DNA of 64,000 nucleotides from Thalassotalea_F euphylliae (GTDB lineage: Bacteria; Pseudomonadota; Gammaproteobacteria; Enterobacterales; Alteromonadaceae). Numbering within the stretch: position 1 is the stretch's first letter; every line of letters begins with the position of its first letter. A program made the translations under genes and the position numbers. This document shows, one piece after another, positions 18,277 to 27,073 of this stretch. The notes under the pieces were generated by a model. It was not told the origin of the DNA. It ran no database searches and was given only the letters and a program-made list of their open reading frames with translations. The stretch lies in NCBI RefSeq assembly GCF_042682785.1, contig NZ_JBHUIB010000003.1, positions 1,210,649-1,274,648 of the forward strand. The letters run 5' to 3'.

Positions 18277-18830
18277 TGAGTATTTTAATCGCAATTATAG
18301 TGCTGGGCGTAATATCAGCATTGTTTGGTGGATTGCTTGGTTTCGCCTCAGTTAAATTTAAGGTTGAAGGCGACCCTCTTGTCGACCAACTTGACGCCCT
18401 GCTGCCACAGACACAGTGTGGTCAATGTGGCTACCCTGGCTGTAAGCCTTATGCAGAAGCCGTAGCAAATGGTGAAGCAATCAATAAATGTGCGCCTGGT
18501 GGTGATGACACCATCAAAAAAATAGCAGATTTAATGGGTGTTGACCCCGAGCCTATGGATGCAAATCATGAGGCCGATAACTCGCCGAAAGTGGCATTTA
18601 TCATTGAAGAAGATTGCATCGGCTGCACGAAATGTATTCAGGCATGCCCAGTAGATGCCATTATCGGTGCCGCAAAGCAAATGCACACGATTATTGCTGA
18701 CGAATGTACAGGCTGTGACCTCTGTGTAGCGCCTTGCCCAGTAGATTGTATTGAAATGCGTCCAATCCCAAAAACCACCAAAAACTGGCAATGGGATTTA
18801 AACGCCATCCCCGTAGTAGAGCTTGATTAG
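18276..18830 (+). CDS. rsxB: electron transport complex subunit RsxB (iron-sulfur)
   Basis: 184 residues: one N-terminal membrane helix (2-25), an Fe-S domain of the CGQCGYPGC type near residues 48-56, and two ferredoxin-type 4Fe-4S clusters (CIGCTKCIQACP and CTGCDLCVAPCP) in the C-terminal half. It passes electrons between the RsxC and RsxA/E parts of the complex. Start overlaps the rsxA stop by one base; rsxC follows after 9 bases. Confidence 0.97.
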   Translation: MSILIAIIVLGVISALFGGLLGFASVKFKVEGDPLVDQLDALLPQTQCGQCGYPGCKPYAEAVANGEAINKCAPGGDDTIKKIADLMGVDPEPMDANHEADNSPKVAFIIEEDCIGCTKCIQACPVDAIIGAAKQMHTIIADECTGCDLCVAPCPVDCIEMRPIPKTTKNWQWDLNAIPVVELD

Positions 18831-18839
18831 GTATTTTGC

Positions 18840-21398
18840 GTGCAAGACATCATTCAACGAATCGACAATAATCAGTTCTGGAAATTTCATGGTGGTATTC
18901 ATCCGCCAGAACAAAAGTTTTTAACGAACGATAAACCCATACGCCCTTTGCATTTGCCAGAGCAACTAGTCATCCCTGTGCAGCAGCACATTGGCGTGCC
19001 AGGTGATTTATTAGTAAAACCTGGTGATAAAGTATTAAAAGGTCAAGCATTAACAGCCCCTTCGACACCTATGGCTGTGCCCATTCATGCACCTACAAGC
19101 GGAAAAATCGACAAGATTGATTTGCACGTTATCGCACATCCCTCAGGGCTGAGTGAGTTGTGTGTTTTCATGACCCCGGATCATGAAGAGACCTGGCGAG
19201 AACGCCACATATGCCAAGACTTTACCGATTTATCTCGACACGACATCATAAAAAGAATCGCGAACGCAGGTATTAGCGGCATGGGAGGCGCAGGCTTCCC
19301 CACACACATCAAAGTCGACAGTAAACCAGATTTAAATTTTCTGATCATTAATGCCGCCGAATGTGAGCCCTATATCACTGCCGACGATTTATTGATGCAA
19401 GAACACAGTGTCACTATATCGCAAGGCATTAGTATTCTGAGGCACTTACTTGAACCGAAAGTTATCCTTATTGGCATAGAAGACAACAAGCCAAAAGCAA
19501 TAGAAGCGATACGTGAAGCAACAAAACATTTAAAAGAAGTTCGTGTTTGTGTTACGCCAACTCAATACCCAATGGGTGGTGAGAAACAGCTGATCAAAGT
19601 CCTAACAGGCAAAGAGATCCCAAGTGGCTCCTTGCCAAGCCAGCACGGTATCGTGATGCAAAACGTTGCCACGTGTTTCGCGATAGCGGAGGCCGTTATA
19701 CATGACATTCCGCTGATAAAACGTGTTGTGACCATTACCGGCCAAGGCCTAGATAAACCTCAAAACATGTGGGCCGCATTAGGTACACCAGTAAAAGACC
19801 TAATTAGCTACTGCGGCAACAATCAATCGACGTCTCAAAAGGCAGTGATAATGGGAGGCCCGATGATGGGCTTTACTTTGCCAACTGACAGAGTTCCCGT
19901 AGTAAAGATCACAAACTGTGTGCTTGTACCAAGTAATCGAGAGCTCAACCTTAACAATAAAGAGGTTGAGTGTATCCGCTGTGGTCAGTGTGCAGAAGTA
20001 TGTCCAAGCCAGTTACTACCTCAAGAGCTACAGTGGTCAGCAAAAGCGAAAGATCACGACAAGTTAAAAGCACTTAATTTGTTTGATTGTATTGATTGTG
20101 GTGCATGTGCGTATGTTTGTCCGAGCCATATACCACTGGTGCAATACTACCGTGTAGCGAAAGCAGAAATCCGCGAACAAGAGTTAATGGATGTTAAAGC
20201 GGAGAAAGCTAAAGCGCGCTTTGAAGCGCGCAAAGCTAGACTCGAACGTGAAAAGCAAGCGCGTGAAGAAAAACAACGCAAGGCCTCAGAGGCGCGCAAA
20301 GCAGCAATGAACTCGACCCCTGAAGGACAAGGTGCAAAATCTGCGGTCGCTGCGGCACTCGCCCGTGTTAAAGCGAAAAAGGCACAACAGGACGAATCAG
20401 AACCAACAAACACTGCGCAACCTGTTTCTAATACTAAGTCGGCTGCAGCAGCTGCAATTGCTCGAGCAAAAGCTAAAAAAGCGGCTAAAGCTGCAGAGCA
20501 AAATAAAGTGTCTGAGAACAGTGTTAACAAAGAACAGTCTGAGCCGTCACAAGCCGCTGATGTTTCTGATAAAGCAGGCGTCAGCAAAGATGATCGTGTT
20601 GCGGCCGCAATTGCACGTGCAAAAGCAAAAAAGGCAGCCAACAAAACAGCAGCTGAAATCGAGTCGCGCGACAGTAATGCTCAGTCCACCGCTGTTCAAT
20701 CAAACGTTGAAGAAACACCTACCAAAGAAAAGCGAGTTTCAGCAGCGATAGCCAAAGCAAAAGCCAAGAAGGCCGCTCAGAAAGCGAGTAAAGACGGTGA
20801 AACTGATACACAGTCAGCGACGGCTGCTGAAACTGAAAAATCAGAACAAACACCGACAAAAGAAAAACGAGTTTCAGCAGCGATAGCCAAAGCAAAAGCC
20901 AAAAAAGCGGCACAGAAAGCAAATGTCGACGCTAACCCAGACGAACAAGCAACGATAAAGGCTGACGTTGATAAGTCAGAGAACTCAGCGTCTAAAGAGA
21001 AACGAGTAGCTGCAGCAATTGCCAAGGCAAAAGCTAAAAAGGCAAACAAAAGCGCTAAAAGTGAAGTCACAGAACAAGCCAGTAAAGGCTTAAACGAAAC
21101 TGTGGCTGCAGAACAAACACAAACGGGTACAGGAAATACAAACGCCACAGTGAAGCAAGTAGATACTGAAAGCTCAGATGATACGGCTGCAAAACCATCT
21201 GATAAAAAGGCTAGAATCGCTGCTGCCGTTGCAAAAGCGAAAGCAAAAAAACAAGCGCAAAGCCCTGAAGCTGTCTCTGAACCTGCCACTACCGAGTCAT
21301 CAGATGTAGAAGATACTCAATTAGCGAAAAAAGCACGTATAGCCGCGGCGGTAGCCAAGGCGAAAGCAAAGAAACAACAACAAACAGAGTCAAAATAA
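18840..21398 (+). CDS. rsxC: electron transport complex subunit RsxC with long Ala/Lys repeat tail
   Basis: 852 residues from a GTG start. The core (1 to about 450) carries the NADH/FMN-binding region with GISGMGGAGFPTH and two 4Fe-4S motifs starting at residues 378 (CIRCGQC) and 417 (CIDCGAC). It is the entry point for electrons from NADH. From about 500 to the end there are eight copies of a unit close to AAAIAKAKAKKA separated by polar, acidic linkers. E. coli RsxC (740 residues) has a shorter tail of the same kind; the larger copy number here accounts for the extra length. rsxD starts 3 bases after the stop. Confidence 0.96.
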   Translation: MQDIIQRIDNNQFWKFHGGIHPPEQKFLTNDKPIRPLHLPEQLVIPVQQHIGVPGDLLVKPGDKVLKGQALTAPSTPMAVPIHAPTSGKIDKIDLHVIAHPSGLSELCVFMTPDHEETWRERHICQDFTDLSRHDIIKRIANAGISGMGGAGFPTHIKVDSKPDLNFLIINAAECEPYITADDLLMQEHSVTISQGISILRHLLEPKVILIGIEDNKPKAIEAIREATKHLKEVRVCVTPTQYPMGGEKQLIKVLTGKEIPSGSLPSQHGIVMQNVATCFAIAEAVIHDIPLIKRVVTITGQGLDKPQNMWAALGTPVKDLISYCGNNQSTSQKAVIMGGPMMGFTLPTDRVPVVKITNCVLVPSNRELNLNNKEVECIRCGQCAEVCPSQLLPQELQWSAKAKDHDKLKALNLFDCIDCGACAYVCPSHIPLVQYYRVAKAEIREQELMDVKAEKAKARFEARKARLEREKQAREEKQRKASEARKAAMNSTPEGQGAKSAVAAALARVKAKKAQQDESEPTNTAQPVSNTKSAAAAAIARAKAKKAAKAAEQNKVSENSVNKEQSEPSQAADVSDKAGVSKDDRVAAAIARAKAKKAANKTAAEIESRDSNAQSTAVQSNVEETPTKEKRVSAAIAKAKAKKAAQKASKDGETDTQSATAAETEKSEQTPTKEKRVSAAIAKAKAKKAAQKANVDANPDEQATIKADVDKSENSASKEKRVAAAIAKAKAKKANKSAKSEVTEQASKGLNETVAAEQTQTGTGNTNATVKQVDTESSDDTAAKPSDKKARIAAAVAKAKAKKQAQSPEAVSEPATTESSDVEDTQLAKKARIAAAVAKAKAKKQQQTESK
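20340..21380 (+). repeat. eight-copy Ala/Lys coding repeat inside rsxC
   Basis: Eight units of roughly 13-17 codons reading AAAIAxAKAKKA recur every 35-60 codons. Two copies (near 20735 and 20870) are almost identical at DNA level, suggesting recent duplication. It causes long false frames on the other strand. Confidence 0.8.
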
Positions 21399-21401
21399 TC
21401 T

Positions 21402-22463
21402 ATGGCATTTTGGATAGCGAGCTCGCCACATAATCATATTCAAAAGCGCACTTCTGCCCTTATGCGCTTGGTTATTTTTGCAACAGTGCCTGGCGTACTG
21501 GCTCAGTGGTACTTTTTCGGTTGGGGCAATTTAATTCATATTGGCTTGGCAACGTTAACGGCACTGCTTTGCGAATTTTTTGTTTTATCGATTCGAAATA
21601 AAGAGATTAAGCCAGAACTTCTCGATGGCAGCGCCATTTTAACGGCGGTATTGCTGGGTATTTGTTTGCCTGCTATTGCACCGTGGTGGATATCGGTTCT
21701 CGGCAGTATGTTCGCTATCGTTATCGTCAAACATTTGTATGGCGGGATTGGACATAATTTGTTTAATCCAGCAATGGCAGCGTATGTGATGCTGCTCATC
21801 TCTTTCCCCGTTCAGATGACCACCTGGTTACCGCCAGCACCACTTATGGCAATGGAGCTAAGCTTGATGGATACAGTTGCGATGATATTTACTGAATCAA
21901 CGCAGCTAGGATATTCAGCAGAACAGTTAAGAACGCATATTGACGGGTATACCATGGCTACGCCTCTTGATACGCTAAAAACCTCATTAACTACAGGGTT
22001 AACTGTGGCAGAGTCGTGGCAATCCCCTGTGTTTGGCGATTACTTTGCGCTTGGCTGGGAATGGGTTAACCTCGGTTTTTTACTTGGCGGCATCATATTG
22101 TTGATAACTGGCGCTATCCACTGGGCAGGGCCTGTTGCATTCTTAGCTTCGCTGTTTGTATGCTCACTTATTGCATACACCATTAGCCCTGATTTAAATC
22201 CTTCAACCATGTTTTATTGGTTCTCAGGTGCAACCATGTTGGGCGCTTTCTTTATTATCACTGATCCTGTTTCAGGCGCTACGAGTGTAAAAGGACGTAT
22301 TGTCTTTGGTGCGTTAACGGGTCTACTGGTATTCCTTATTCGTAAATTTGGTGGTTATCCTGATGCGGTGGCATTCGCCGTATTACTTTGCAATATGGCT
22401 GCCCCGTTAATCGACGTGTATACCCGCCCGCGCACCTTTGGTCATCAAGCGAGGGCAAAATAA
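21402..22463 (+). CDS. rsxD: electron transport complex subunit RsxD
   Basis: 353 residues, about nine membrane helices. The covalent FMN site DPVSGATS places the flavinylated threonine at T294. It belongs to the NqrB/RnfD family and forms part of the membrane ion path. Starts 3 bases after rsxC; its stop overlaps the rsxG start by one base (TAATG). Confidence 0.97.
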   Translation: MAFWIASSPHNHIQKRTSALMRLVIFATVPGVLAQWYFFGWGNLIHIGLATLTALLCEFFVLSIRNKEIKPELLDGSAILTAVLLGICLPAIAPWWISVLGSMFAIVIVKHLYGGIGHNLFNPAMAAYVMLLISFPVQMTTWLPPAPLMAMELSLMDTVAMIFTESTQLGYSAEQLRTHIDGYTMATPLDTLKTSLTTGLTVAESWQSPVFGDYFALGWEWVNLGFLLGGIILLITGAIHWAGPVAFLASLFVCSLIAYTISPDLNPSTMFYWFSGATMLGAFFIITDPVSGATSVKGRIVFGALTGLLVFLIRKFGGYPDAVAFAVLLCNMAAPLIDVYTRPRTFGHQARAK

Positions 22464-23104
22464 TGAAAATAGCCATTCAAAGTAATGCCCAAATTCTTGC
22501 GTTATTCGCCATGGGAGCAACGGCCCTAGTAGGTATAACCCATGCATTAACGGCAGATAAAATCAAAAGCCAAGAGCAGAAAGAACTGCTTTCCACTTTA
22601 CATGCTATCGTGCCAGATGAAGCGCACGACAACGACATGTCATCAACGTGTACGATTATTAATGACCCGCTATTAGGCACAAGCGAAGATCAAATTGCCT
22701 ATCTTGCAACGATGCAAGAAAAGCCGGTTGCAGCGGCAATGACAACGGTTGCTCCAGATGGTTACAGTGGCAAAATTTATCTTATTGTTGCAATGAACAT
22801 GGATGGCAGCGTGTCAGGTGTTCGAACACTCAAGCATAAAGAAACACCGGGACTTGGCGACAAGATTGAAGAACGCAAAAGTGACTGGATAACACTTTTC
22901 TCTGGGCAGCCTGAATCATTGATTGAAAGCCCACGTTGGGCGGTTGAAAAAGACGGTGGTGTGATAGACCAGTTTACTGGCGCCACCATTACCCCAAGAG
23001 CTGTCGTAAACGCGATTAAAAACACTGCACAATATTTCAAACAAAACAAAGACAAGCTATTTGATTTAACTAACGCGTGTGGAGTATCAGATGAAGTTGA
23101 ATGA
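22463..23104 (+). CDS. rsxG: electron transport complex subunit RsxG
   Basis: 213 residues from ATG 22463, which overlaps the rsxD stop by one base and gives the expected N terminus (MKIAIQSNAQ, then a membrane helix); longer in-frame starts run back into rsxD and are rejected. The FMN attachment motif TGATITP puts the modified threonine at T175. A periplasmic flavin-carrying subunit of the NqrC/RnfG family. It overlaps rsxE by 14 bases. Confidence 0.96.
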   Translation: MKIAIQSNAQILALFAMGATALVGITHALTADKIKSQEQKELLSTLHAIVPDEAHDNDMSSTCTIINDPLLGTSEDQIAYLATMQEKPVAAAMTTVAPDGYSGKIYLIVAMNMDGSVSGVRTLKHKETPGLGDKIEERKSDWITLFSGQPESLIESPRWAVEKDGGVIDQFTGATITPRAVVNAIKNTAQYFKQNKDKLFDLTNACGVSDEVE

Positions 23105-23795
23105 AGAATATCGCGAGTTAGCATGGCAAGGTCTTTGGAAAAATAATCCTGGCCTAGTTCAACTGTTGGGGTTATGCCCTCTTCTCGCCGTAACATCGAC
23201 AGTCACTAATGCGTTAGGTTTAGGCTTAGCTACGTTACTTGTACTCGTGTGTTCGAATACAACCGTATCCGCAATACGTCAATGGGTACCGAAAGAGATA
23301 CGTATCCCAATTTTTGTATTGGTTATTGCCGCATTTGTGACTTGCGTGCAGCTTCTTATGAATGCTTACACCTTTGGTATTTATCAATCACTAGGTATTT
23401 TCTTGCCATTAATTGTCACTAACTGCGCGATTATCGGCCGCGCAGAAGCATATGCGTCAAAGAACCCGATGAAACAAGCCGCTTTTGATGGCTTTATGAT
23501 GGGGTTGGGTTTTGCCGCTGTACTTGTTGTCTTGGGGGCAATGCGAGAGGTACTTGGTCAAGGTACACTATTTGATGGCGCGCATTTACTGCTTGGTGAC
23601 TGGGCAAAAGTGCTTCGCATAGAAGTCATGACGTTAGACAGCCAGTTTCTGCTCGCTATTTTGCCACCAGGTGCCTTTATCGCTATGGGTCTTTTAATCG
23701 CATTCAAGAATGCCGTTGATGCAAACCTCGAGGCTCGTCAGCCGAAGCAAGAAGAGCAAGCAATTGAGCGTGTACGCGTAAGTTTTGATTCATAA
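23091..23795 (+). CDS. rsxE: electron transport complex subunit RsxE
   Basis: 234 residues, six membrane helices, paralogous to RsxA (LWKNNPGLVQLLGLCPLLAV, SLGIFLPLIVTNC, and LPPGAFIAMGL near the end). The start ATG 23091 is supported by GGAG at 23081-23084, six bases upstream; an in-frame GTG at 23079 is less likely. It completes the RsxABCDGE complex, and nth follows after 20 bases. Confidence 0.97.
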   Translation: MKLNEEYRELAWQGLWKNNPGLVQLLGLCPLLAVTSTVTNALGLGLATLLVLVCSNTTVSAIRQWVPKEIRIPIFVLVIAAFVTCVQLLMNAYTFGIYQSLGIFLPLIVTNCAIIGRAEAYASKNPMKQAAFDGFMMGLGFAAVLVVLGAMREVLGQGTLFDGAHLLLGDWAKVLRIEVMTLDSQFLLAILPPGAFIAMGLLIAFKNAVDANLEARQPKQEEQAIERVRVSFDS

Positions 23796-23815
23796 ATAAC
23801 AACAAACAAAAAACA

Positions 23816-24448
23816 ATGAACAAAGAAAAAAGACTAGAGATACTGACACGATTACGTGACGATAACCCTAACCCAACAACAGAGCTAAACTTTTCGAACC
23901 CATTTGAGCTGTTGATTGCAGTTTTACTCTCAGCGCAAGCGACGGACGTTGGCGTGAATAAAGCCACAGGGCCTTTGTTTGCAGTTGCCAATACGCCGCA
24001 AGCCATCCTAGATCTCGGTCTAGATAAACTAAAAGACTACATAAAAACGATAGGGCTATTTAACACTAAGGCCGAAAACACGATAAAAACGTGTCAAATG
24101 CTAGTCGACTTGCATGGCGGCGAAGTACCAGAAAACAGAGAAGCATTAGAAGCACTTCCTGGCGTGGGAAGAAAAACCGCTAATGTTGTCTTAAACACAG
24201 CATTTGGCTGGCCTACAATCGCTGTTGATACCCATATCGACCGCGTATCAAACCGTACAAAATTCGCCATGGGTAAAAACGTGGTGGAAGTAGAAAACAA
24301 GCTACTTAAAGTTGTACCGAGGGAATTCAAAGTCGACGTGCATCACTGGTTAATTCTTCATGGCCGATATACCTGTACGGCACGCAAACCTAAATGTGGC
24401 GCTTGTATTATTGAAGACTTGTGTGAGTACAAAGATAAGACAGAATAA
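23816..24448 (+). CDS. nth: endonuclease III (Nth)
   Basis: Bifunctional DNA glycosylase/AP lyase for oxidised pyrimidines. 210 residues (E. coli 211). The helix-hairpin-helix motif LPGVGRKTA contains K120 and the catalytic aspartate is D138 in VDTHI, both at the E. coli numbers; the C-terminal 4Fe-4S loop shows the spaced cysteines from CTARKPKCGACIIEDLC. Its link to rsx is conserved in gammaproteobacteria. No clear ribosome site is visible before ATG 23816, so translation may depend on rsxE. Confidence 0.97.
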   Translation: MNKEKRLEILTRLRDDNPNPTTELNFSNPFELLIAVLLSAQATDVGVNKATGPLFAVANTPQAILDLGLDKLKDYIKTIGLFNTKAENTIKTCQMLVDLHGGEVPENREALEALPGVGRKTANVVLNTAFGWPTIAVDTHIDRVSNRTKFAMGKNVVEVENKLLKVVPREFKVDVHHWLILHGRYTCTARKPKCGACIIEDLCEYKDKTE

Positions 24449-24453
24449 TGATT

Positions 24454-24496
24454 CAAGTGTACAGCTGGCGACGAACTATCACTAGCTGGACACTTG
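24454..24496. repeat. imperfect inverted repeat after nth
   Basis: CAAGTGT plus CAGCT (24454-24466) are complementary to AGCTG plus ACACTTG (24484-24496) with one mismatch and a 17-base loop. There is no T run, so it is not a standard intrinsic terminator; it could protect the 3' end of the rsx-nth transcript. Confidence 0.5.
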
Positions 24497-24581
24497 TTAA
24501 TATCGGCACGTAAAATTAAGGCCTTTTGAATGTCGCTTCAACGTTACTTGCTAACGCTATATATCCATTTCAATGTTTAAT

Positions 24582-25310
24582 TTAGCAACATGAGATCATT
24601 TGCGGTGTAGACTCAACCACATTGGATTGCTGGACTTTAGCGTCCACAGATTGCTTAACATCCTCTTGCCTTTCGCTGTAACGATTGACCAACCAATCTA
24701 AATTGTCTCTGGTGAGTAAGGTAAATTTGAACAGTTCTTCCATTACATCCACTACCCTAGCGCGGAACGGTGATTCTTTCATAGAGCCATCGTCATTAAA
24801 CTCTTGCCATGCTTTGGCAATTGACGATTGATTAGGAATAGTAAGCATCCGCATCCAGCGGCCAAGTATGCGCATATTGTTGACTGCGTTGAAACTCTGT
24901 GAGCCTCCAGATACTTGCATAACCGCTAACGCTTTTCCTTGCGTTGGCCGAACTGCTCCATCCGACAATGGAATCCAATCAATTTGATTCTTCAATACCG
25001 CTGACATGTTGCCGTGAATTTCAGGTGAAGACCAAACTTGTGCTTCTGACCAATTAACAAGTGACCGTAATTCTTGCACTTTTGGGTCATTCGAAGACTC
25101 ACCATTGTCAAACAAAGGTAACCCTTTTGGGTTAAAAAGTTTTACTTCAGCCCCTAAATGCTCAAGGATAAAAGCGGCTTCCTTGGCAGCATTGCGGCTC
25201 ATTGATGAATCTCTGAGTGATCCGTAGAGAATTAAAATTCGCGGTTTATGCGCACTAATGACAGATTGAGGAGGTGTTACGATAAAGTCATTTCTACTTA
25301 AATAGTTCAT
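24582..25310 (-). CDS. arsH: ArsH-type NADPH-dependent FMN reductase
   Basis: 242 residues of the flavodoxin-fold ArsH family. GSLRDSSMSR near residue 31 is the FMN phosphate loop, SPEIHGN and VSGGSQSFNAVN contact the flavin, and LGRWMRMLTIPNQSS is an ArsH signature. ArsH enzymes oxidise trivalent organoarsenicals or reduce azo dyes and quinones. No arsR, arsB or arsC is present. The tail ends in two cysteines. It lies 69 bases downstream of a SigZ-like sigma factor on the same strand, which suggests a redox-stress operon rather than an arsenic island (inference). Confidence 0.85.
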   Translation of the reverse strand: MNYLSRNDFIVTPPQSVISAHKPRILILYGSLRDSSMSRNAAKEAAFILEHLGAEVKLFNPKGLPLFDNGESSNDPKVQELRSLVNWSEAQVWSSPEIHGNMSAVLKNQIDWIPLSDGAVRPTQGKALAVMQVSGGSQSFNAVNNMRILGRWMRMLTIPNQSSIAKAWQEFNDDGSMKESPFRARVVDVMEELFKFTLLTRDNLDWLVNRYSERQEDVKQSVDAKVQQSNVVESTPQMISCC

Positions 25311-25379
25311 TATATTTTACATCTAGGTTAGTTATATTCACCTATACAGACGTAATGAATCACGAAAAGACGAAATTAT

Positions 25380-25919
25380 TTAGCAATTATTTTTGTTTGT
25401 TGGTTTTCGCTGATATTCAATGAGATTTCCGAATTTGTCTGTTTTAAAATCACAGCATAAATCGAAGAGTAACTTTAGTTCAGCTCGACTTTTTTGGAGC
25501 CGAGATTTATAGGTAGAGTAGCTTATGCCTAACTTTGCTGCCGCTGACTTTTGCGACTCCCCTTCTAAGTCTATTTTTCTTATTAAGTCTGCTTCGTCTG
25601 TTGGCATAGCAGATAAAAACGGGTCAATGCACTTAATTAAATCTGATTGAATTGAATATTCAGGTTCATCAATCACATCAACGAGTTCAATTGCTTCAAC
25701 TTTGCCCGTTTTACGATAGAAATCGATTACTGCATTATTGGCTATTTTAAATAACCACGCTTTTACATTTTCCTTATCTTGTAAATGAGGAAGGTTTAAA
25801 TGCGTTTTCAAAAGAATATCCTGCAATAGCTCCTCCACATCGCCATGATTGGAGATTTTGGCGTGTAAAAATGCTTGCAGGTTAGTTTTATAATCAGCCC
25901 AAATCTGTTCTATCGACAT
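25380..25919 (-). CDS. sigZ: SigZ-like ECF sigma factor
   Basis: 179 residues. Region 2 (about 10-75) includes the DVEELLQDILLKTH and AWLFKIANNAVIDFYRK segments, and region 4 (about 105-160) ends with a helix-turn-helix in SQKSAAAKLGISYSTYKSRL. The opening MSIEQIWADYKTNLQAFL is close to SigZ of Bacillus. A basic, asparagine/lysine-rich tail with paired cysteines (DLCCDF) follows, as in some sigma factors without a separate anti-sigma. No anti-sigma gene is adjacent. arsH is the likely co-transcribed partner or target. Confidence 0.8.
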   Translation of the reverse strand: MSIEQIWADYKTNLQAFLHAKISNHGDVEELLQDILLKTHLNLPHLQDKENVKAWLFKIANNAVIDFYRKTGKVEAIELVDVIDEPEYSIQSDLIKCIDPFLSAMPTDEADLIRKIDLEGESQKSAAAKLGISYSTYKSRLQKSRAELKLLFDLCCDFKTDKFGNLIEYQRKPTNKNNC

Positions 25920-26047
25920 AATGTAAACTGAACACTTCTGAAAATTGATAAGAACTTAAACCACTCCAATACATTTTGAAAGTGACTTTACTCGACATTT
26001 AGTATTTAAGACGTGTTTATCGCACTATACTTTTGCGCACATAAAGA

Positions 26048-26572
26048 TCAACAATGTTTTACTTTCAAGCGGTTATTTGTATCACGGCTATTCTTAATTA
26101 ACTCATCACCTTGATTGACGACTGGCGATTTCGCGAGTCTATCATATAGGACTACATTGGCTGTTGCAGCCAAGTTTAAACAGTCTGTTGTTGGCACATA
26201 AACCACATGATCTGCTTGGTCAATAATGTCTTGGCTAATAGAGCCGTCTTCGGGGCCAAAAATGTACAATGCTTCTTCCGGGTGCACAAACTCTGTCAAT
26301 GATGTTGCACCGAGACAAAGCTCCACACAAACCACTTTCATGTTTGTCGTCTTTTTACTGAGTAAACATTCGACTTGAGTCAATGGAATGCGATTTCTAG
26401 ATTTGTGCGTATCGGTATTGGTTTTTACTTCATATTGAGCAGCTCGGGCATAGCGAGTTCCGGTATATAAGACTTCGTTAGCGTTAAAACAGCCTGCTGC
26501 ACGCATTACGGTGCCAACATTGCTTGGCCCTTTGGGATTAACTAGACCAATAATTACGTGTGATTCACTCAT
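26048..26572 (-). CDS. SPOUT-family RNA 2'-O-methyltransferase (TrmH-like)
   Basis: 174 residues. The three SPOUT motifs are visible: NPKGPSNVGTVMRAAG near the start, IFGPEDGSIS in the middle and LNLAATANVVLYDRL near the end, the last two forming the knotted AdoMet site. The RNA target (tRNA or rRNA) cannot be told. The lack of an N-terminal substrate domain makes it closest in size to TrmL-type enzymes. It has no operon partner in close spacing. Confidence 0.8.
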   Translation of the reverse strand: MSESHVIIGLVNPKGPSNVGTVMRAAGCFNANEVLYTGTRYARAAQYEVKTNTDTHKSRNRIPLTQVECLLSKKTTNMKVVCVELCLGATSLTEFVHPEEALYIFGPEDGSISQDIIDQADHVVYVPTTDCLNLAATANVVLYDRLAKSPVVNQGDELIKNSRDTNNRLKVKHC

Positions 26573-27073
26573 ATTAAGCTATAGGTATTTAACCTTCATT
26601 TAGTTTTGCCGGCTAGCATACGTTAAATATTGTTCGGTTCAACCAAATCTTTAAGGTTCCCACTCAACACGTTACAACAGGCAGTATGAGCTCTAAAAAT
26701 GTAAGGCTGCAGCGCATTAAAACTCGGCGATATTGCAGCGAAAGTTTCTGAATCAGACAAGTTAAAAACATTCTGCTACGCAGAAGATTTCAGGCATATA
26801 GTTAAATGACTTCTGTACGCTTCACATATTTTAAAGAATAAATTTACACATAAATGGCGAGCTTAGTATCGCGTGTCTATACTCAATTGGATCATGATGT
26901 GTAAGTTTGAAACATGTTTCATTCTTACTTACAAAAATGATCGTTAGATGGAGCTAAAAATCATAACTCGATGTAAATCAATATATTTTTAGGCAGTACA
27001 AATATGGATGAGTAATGGTCTGAAACAAAGTTTCCATCACTACTAAAAATACTAACAAATAAAGGAATTATTT
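26573..27073. other. 501-bp intergenic region before the cohesin-like gene
   Basis: AT-rich and without a convincing coding frame. It holds a perfect 14-bp palindrome at 26908-26921, listed separately, and a small 6-bp hairpin (TTCTGC/GCAGAA, 26771-26785). The end has a good ribosome site AAAGGA eight bases before the start at 27074. No sigma-54 promoter of the type used by PrsK/PrsR-controlled PEP-CTERM genes was found. Confidence 0.5.
26901..26928. promoter_or_regulatory. operator-like palindrome upstream of the cohesin-like gene
   Basis: TGAAACATGTTTCA (26908-26921) is perfectly self-complementary and is flanked symmetrically by GTAAG and CTTAC after two unpaired bases on each side. This is the look of a dimeric repressor site, about 150 bases upstream of the gene at 27074. 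The binding protein is unknown. Confidence 0.4.

Noticed and set aside
20147..21289. Long frames on the strand opposite rsxC and in its other frame
   Set aside because: They are shadows of the Ala/Lys repeat; composition is low-complexity and no start signals fit.
20340..21380. Possible CRISPR-like or non-coding tandem array
   Set aside because: Repeat units are in frame with rsxC, vary at third codon positions and encode a conserved peptide unit, so this is a coding repeat.
22388..22462. Upstream extension of rsxG
   Set aside because: It runs inside rsxD; ATG 22463 overlaps the rsxD stop in the usual TAATG form and matches the known N terminus.
24582..25310. Arsenic-resistance island
   Set aside because: Only an ArsH-type reductase is present; no arsenic sensor, pump or reductase genes accompany it.
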